DNA of 64,000 nucleotides, taken from NCBI GenBank assembly GCA_900319225.1, contig ONNV01000002.1, positions 62,001-126,000 on the forward strand, read 5' to 3'. The stretch is from an uncultured Prevotellaceae bacterium (GTDB lineage Bacteria; Bacteroidota; Bacteroidia; Bacteroidales; Bacteroidaceae). The notes under the pieces were generated by a model. The model had not been told where the DNA came from. It saw only the letters and a program-made list of their open reading frames with translations, and made no database searches. The first letter of the stretch is position 1; each line of letters begins with the position of its first letter. Shown piece by piece: positions 60,946-64,000 of the stretch. The position numbers were made by a program, and so were the translations under genes.

Positions 60946-63033
60946 TCAGTCAAAGATTTTGTTTATACGATTGGCAATGGATTTTTCTAGTTCTACAAAC
61001 TGATTCTTGAGCACGCTGCTGTCTGTAGGCTTTTGGTACTTATAAAAATAGCGTGTAAAAGGTATTTCAGCACCTGTCTTGATGATGGGCTTCTTTTTGC
61101 TGAGGTCTTCCTCAAAGAAGGCTTTAGCATCAGGAATATGCGGCAGCACCTCACGCTTCATATAGGTATCTATATCCTCATCAAAGCGTACTATCTCCAC
61201 GTCTTTCGTCTCCTTGTCGTAGATAATGTTCCCCTTCTTGTCGCGTTGTATCACTGCTGTCTTATCCATCACAGATAATCCATTAGCAATTGCGGCGAAG
61301 AGCTTGTCCTTCGGTAGTACAAGGTCGCCTAATGCTTTCTTTAGCACAGGCTCAAAGGACTCAGGCGATTTATAGATCTTATCCGTAACAGCTTGGCGCA
61401 ACGCTTTCAGAATCTTATTGTATTTTGGCTCGTTAGCTTTGTATTCTTCAACTTTTTTAAGTTCTTTGTCAGTGGGGTCTTCCTTTTCATCTATCTCTGC
61501 AATCTTGGATCCGTCATATAAAGCATTAAGTGAGCCAGTCAGTAGCATATTTTCAATGCGTTCTTCATTTATGGCATAACTACGCTGCAAAGGCTGCATC
61601 ACCGCATACTCATGATAAATAAATTCAGTGTTAGGATATATCTTACAGAGGTTGTTCTCCTCGAAATTGAGATACAGCTCAGTAATGGCCTTGCGCTCCT
61701 CTGGCCCAATTTCATTTTTTTTATCGCCAAGGGGTTTGCGGAGTTTGTGGCAGAGTGTAGTAGCATCAATGAGTTGAATCTTTCCTTTGCGCTCAGGGCG
61801 TTTGTTCATTGATAATACCCAAATGTATGTGGCAATACCAGTATTATAGAAAAGGTCGGTCGGTAATGCAATGATAGCTTCAATATAGTCTTTTTCCAAC
61901 ATCCAGCGGCGTATCTGGCTTTCACCAGAAGCTGTTCCTCCTACAAACAATGGTGATCCATCTTCAATAATAGCTGCACGTCCGTTTTTCGGATTGAGCT
62001 TGTCTATGGCAGACTGGAGAAATAGCATCTGCATATCACCTGAACCAGGTAATCCGGCTCCCCAACGTCCATCAAAACCTTTATTGTACTCTTTAAGCAC
62101 GGCTTCTTCAACTCCTTCCCCAGCATCTTTACCGCCCCATGCTGTTCCAAAGGGTGGGTTCTCTATGACGAAACGCATTTTTGTGTTAGGAAAAGCGTCT
62201 GCTTTCATTGTATCTTGAAAACGAACATTGGCAATATCCTGGCCTTTGATTAGCATTTCAGCCAGACACATTGCGTATGATTCAGGGTTATTCTCGTGGC
62301 CAAACAAACGAATATTTGCATCAGGGTTAAAACGCTTGATGAAATTATAAGAAGTGGAAAGCATTCCGCCTGTACCACATGCTTGGTCAAGTATGGTAAC
62401 CTCACGGCCCGGTTGGGTTACATCTTCACTACCTTCGGAAAGTAGAACGCTCACCATTGTCTTAATTATATCGCGGCCAGTATAGTGGTCACCAGCTTCG
62501 GCGTTTTCAGAAAACTTACGGATGAGTTCCTCAAAAATATAGCCCATCTTCATTCCATCAATGGTCTTGGGGTTGAGGTCAAGTTCAGAGAAAGCTTTGA
62601 TAACCGAATATAGGCGGTTATGCTTATCCATTTTTTCAATCTGTTTTTCAAATTCAAGATCATGGAAAATGCCCTGAACATTAGCCGAAAAGCCTTCAAG
62701 ATAAGAAGTAAGGTTAGCTACAATATGTTCTGGATCATTGCATAGCTCAGCAAGATCAAAGCGTGATGTATTGTAAAACTGATACCCAGATAAACGTTTA
62801 AAAGCAAGGTCGGGGTAATTGGGATTCTTTTTGAACTGTTCTACAACAGTCTTTTTAGTGGGTGCAAGCGCACACTCAAAACGTCGTAGAATAGTCATAG
62901 GAATAATGACATCCTTATATTTATCACTTTGATATGGCCCGCGTAATTTGTTAGCAATGGACCAAATGAAATTCACTTCTGTAGAAACATCGATGGGCTT
63001 ATCATCCCACATTGGATCAATAACTTGTGCCAT
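60946..63033 (-). CDS. hsdM: Type I N6-adenine DNA methyltransferase subunit M
   Basis: 695 aa, longer than the common 500 or so. The N-terminal HsdM_N (FIWSIANKLRGPYQSDKYKD) is followed by motif I DQACGTGGMLS (about residue 218) and motif IV ENPPFGTAWGG (about 290), so methylation should work. The extra 150 residues near the end (PTDKELKKVEEYKANEPKYN to KPIIKTGAEIPF) belong to the long HsdM subfamily. First gene of the hsdMSR operon. Confidence 0.95.
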   Translation of the reverse strand: MAQVIDPMWDDKPIDVSTEVNFIWSIANKLRGPYQSDKYKDVIIPMTILRRFECALAPTKKTVVEQFKKNPNYPDLAFKRLSGYQFYNTSRFDLAELCNDPEHIVANLTSYLEGFSANVQGIFHDLEFEKQIEKMDKHNRLYSVIKAFSELDLNPKTIDGMKMGYIFEELIRKFSENAEAGDHYTGRDIIKTMVSVLLSEGSEDVTQPGREVTILDQACGTGGMLSTSYNFIKRFNPDANIRLFGHENNPESYAMCLAEMLIKGQDIANVRFQDTMKADAFPNTKMRFVIENPPFGTAWGGKDAGEGVEEAVLKEYNKGFDGRWGAGLPGSGDMQMLFLQSAIDKLNPKNGRAAIIEDGSPLFVGGTASGESQIRRWMLEKDYIEAIIALPTDLFYNTGIATYIWVLSMNKRPERKGKIQLIDATTLCHKLRKPLGDKKNEIGPEERKAITELYLNFEENNLCKIYPNTEFIYHEYAVMQPLQRSYAINEERIENMLLTGSLNALYDGSKIAEIDEKEDPTDKELKKVEEYKANEPKYNKILKALRQAVTDKIYKSPESFEPVLKKALGDLVLPKDKLFAAIANGLSVMDKTAVIQRDKKGNIIYDKETKDVEIVRFDEDIDTYMKREVLPHIPDAKAFFEEDLSKKKPIIKTGAEIPFTRYFYKYQKPTDSSVLKNQFVELEKSIANRINKIFD

Positions 63034-63073
63034 ATTTATCTAGGGGTAACCTCTTTTTATAATAGATAACTTA

Positions 63074-63081
63074 CAAACTTA
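63074..63081 (-). promoter_or_regulatory. -7 box of hsdM
   Basis: Minus-strand TAAGTTTG, about 40 bp before the ATG at 63033. The rest of 63,082-63,304 shows no gene; two copies of ACCATGAAAAA lie at 63239 and 63282. Confidence 0.4.
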
Positions 63082-63304
63082 TCAATTGTTTTTCAAAATC
63101 CCCCTCAAATATCCAAAAAAAGCAAAGCCCACGCCTCACGCGCAGGCCAAGCCCACCGGGTCCCATCAAAGGGATATCGAATCGATAGATTGCTTCAAAA
63201 CAAGAACCCTTCAGAGGGTCACCCGGCCCAATCTAATACCATGAAAAACACAATCCTTTCCACAAATATCCAAAATCTATTACCATGAAAAATAAACCAT
63301 GTCG

Positions 63305-63607
63305 TTATCTCGGTGCACGTATATCAGACAGCACGGGTAGGGGAGCATACGGCATCCTCAGCCTTCTGCTCAGATCAGGCAACTCATCACCATCCGGTAC
63401 TGGCATTACAGAGTCTGCAATGTAAGACTCCAGTTCCTTCGCTCTCTGCTCCTGATAAGCCTTAATCTCAGTCGTAATTCTCTTTATCTGTTCCAGGTTA
63501 TTACAAGCCATCCTGTACTCTCTCCAACTTATCAGAGTATAGTAGGCAAGTACCACACACAGTGAGAATGATACCACCATAACCGTCACCCATGTTCTCT
63601 TCTTCAT
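63305..63607 (-). CDS. Small single-pass membrane protein
   Basis: 100 aa. One N-terminal membrane helix (WVTVMVVSFSLCVVLAYYTL), a short coiled coil (NNLEQIKRITTEIKAYQEQR) and a Pro-rich tail. Layout like small anchored components of lysis or transfer systems, but I recognise no family. It is upstream of hsdM on the same strand. Confidence 0.55.
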   Translation of the reverse strand: MKKRTWVTVMVVSFSLCVVLAYYTLISWREYRMACNNLEQIKRITTEIKAYQEQRAKELESYIADSVMPVPDGDELPDLSRRLRMPYAPLPVLSDIRAPR

Positions 63608-63833
63608 GCTACTTAGTTTTATTCGTCAGTCCTTAAAATTTCGCTCGTGCCTGCGTGGGCTCAATACCACCGCACCTGCGCCAGATATCTACATCTTCCA
63701 CCCTCACCAAAAGTACCAAAATGCAGAAAATGCAGAATACCTTACACTCTATATATGGACAGATATATAATACATAAATACTTATGTAGAAGTATATTAC
63801 TGCCTCTTTGCTTCTTTCTCCGTTATCCTGGCC

Positions 63834-64000
63834 TCACGCAGTCTGCCTCACGCCGCTCAGCTTCTTGCGGTGCTCCAGCTTCCGCCGCTCCGTCGCCCGC
63901 TCAGGGTTTTCCTCCGGCAGGGCAGGCATCGCCGTCCTTGCCCTGTTCATCAGCTTGCTCATCGCCATTCTCTCGCGGGCCGTCTGCAGCTGTTCCTCCA
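63834..64000 (-). CDS. C-terminal fragment of an unknown gene cut by window edge
   Basis: The minus-strand frame ending with TGA at 63834 stays open to the window edge: 54 codons, highly charged and helical (ERMAMSKLMNRARTAMPALP, ERRKLEHRKKLSGVRQTA). Reads like a real protein end, but there is too little to name a family. The gap 63608-63833 has no gene that I can support. Confidence 0.45.
   Translation of the reverse strand, partial: EEQLQTARERMAMSKLMNRARTAMPALPEENPERATERRKLEHRKKLSGVRQTA

Noticed and set aside
63239..63423. 46-codon plus-strand frame starting MKNKPCRYLG
   Set aside because: It runs antisense through the end of the 63305-63607 gene and has no recognisable motif or promoter.

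Overview
Organism. The window looks like a chromosome segment of a gut Bacteroidales (Bacteroides/Prevotella type). The reasons are promoters of the Bacteroidetes type (TAnnTTTG at -7, often with TTG about 19-21 bp upstream), starts without Shine-Dalgarno sequences, a Rho with a long disordered insert, BF3164-like and 6-bladed propeller lipoproteins, a fimbrillin-type lipoprotein, an M56/BlaI pair and DUF3127. Species cannot be assigned from reading alone.

Core part (1-22.1 kb). Overlapping minus-strand genes dnaN, a 3'-5' exonuclease and coaBC (cut by the window edge) are followed by a DUF3127 protein, an acyltransferase, a beta-barrel protein and rho. Next come a sigma/anti-sigma-like/TonB-domain operon, three propeller lipoproteins around a small ABC module, a membrane protein with an XRE regulator, a BlaI-M56 pair, DoxX, engB, recR, a glycosyltransferase, a GNAT enzyme and tRNA-Asp. 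Two diverged 140-bp palindromic elements (7582-7721, 16180-16319) sit just after gene ends.

Accessory part (22.1-64 kb). Everything after tRNA-Asp looks like a mosaic island. It opens with a lysis-like set: a degenerate amidase-fold protein, a lipoprotein with a C-terminal membrane helix that resembles a unimolecular spanin, a GH24 lysozyme and a membrane coiled-coil protein. A promoter-driven rod-like RNA is predicted on the other strand at 23.4-23.6 kb. Esterase and crcB genes follow, then about 1.8 kb (26,810-28,619) without a credible gene but full of hairpins, and a fimbrillin-type lipoprotein.

The AT-rich stretch 31.1-44.3 kb carries what I consider the best candidate for a new system. 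It has three phosphoribosyltransferase-fold proteins (one membrane-anchored, one with a broken PRPP loop), a DprA/SLOG protein translationally coupled to a HAD phosphatase, and a divergent TerB-like protein. Small unknown, Sel1, FISUMP-like and HAD proteins follow.

44.3-54.5 kb holds a family of DUF6266-like proteins (one fused to five InlB-type repeats), an ArdC-like protein without its metal motif, a paralogue of the C-terminal part of the TerB-like protein, three tandem copies of a small protein and an ADP-ribosylglycohydrolase. Two promoters here share a palindrome at an identical distance from the -7 box. 54.5-63.0 kb is a complete type I restriction-modification operon (hsdM-hsdS-hsdR) with a GmrSD-like DUF262/HNH gene downstream. 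No integrase, transposase, CRISPR array or rRNA was seen.
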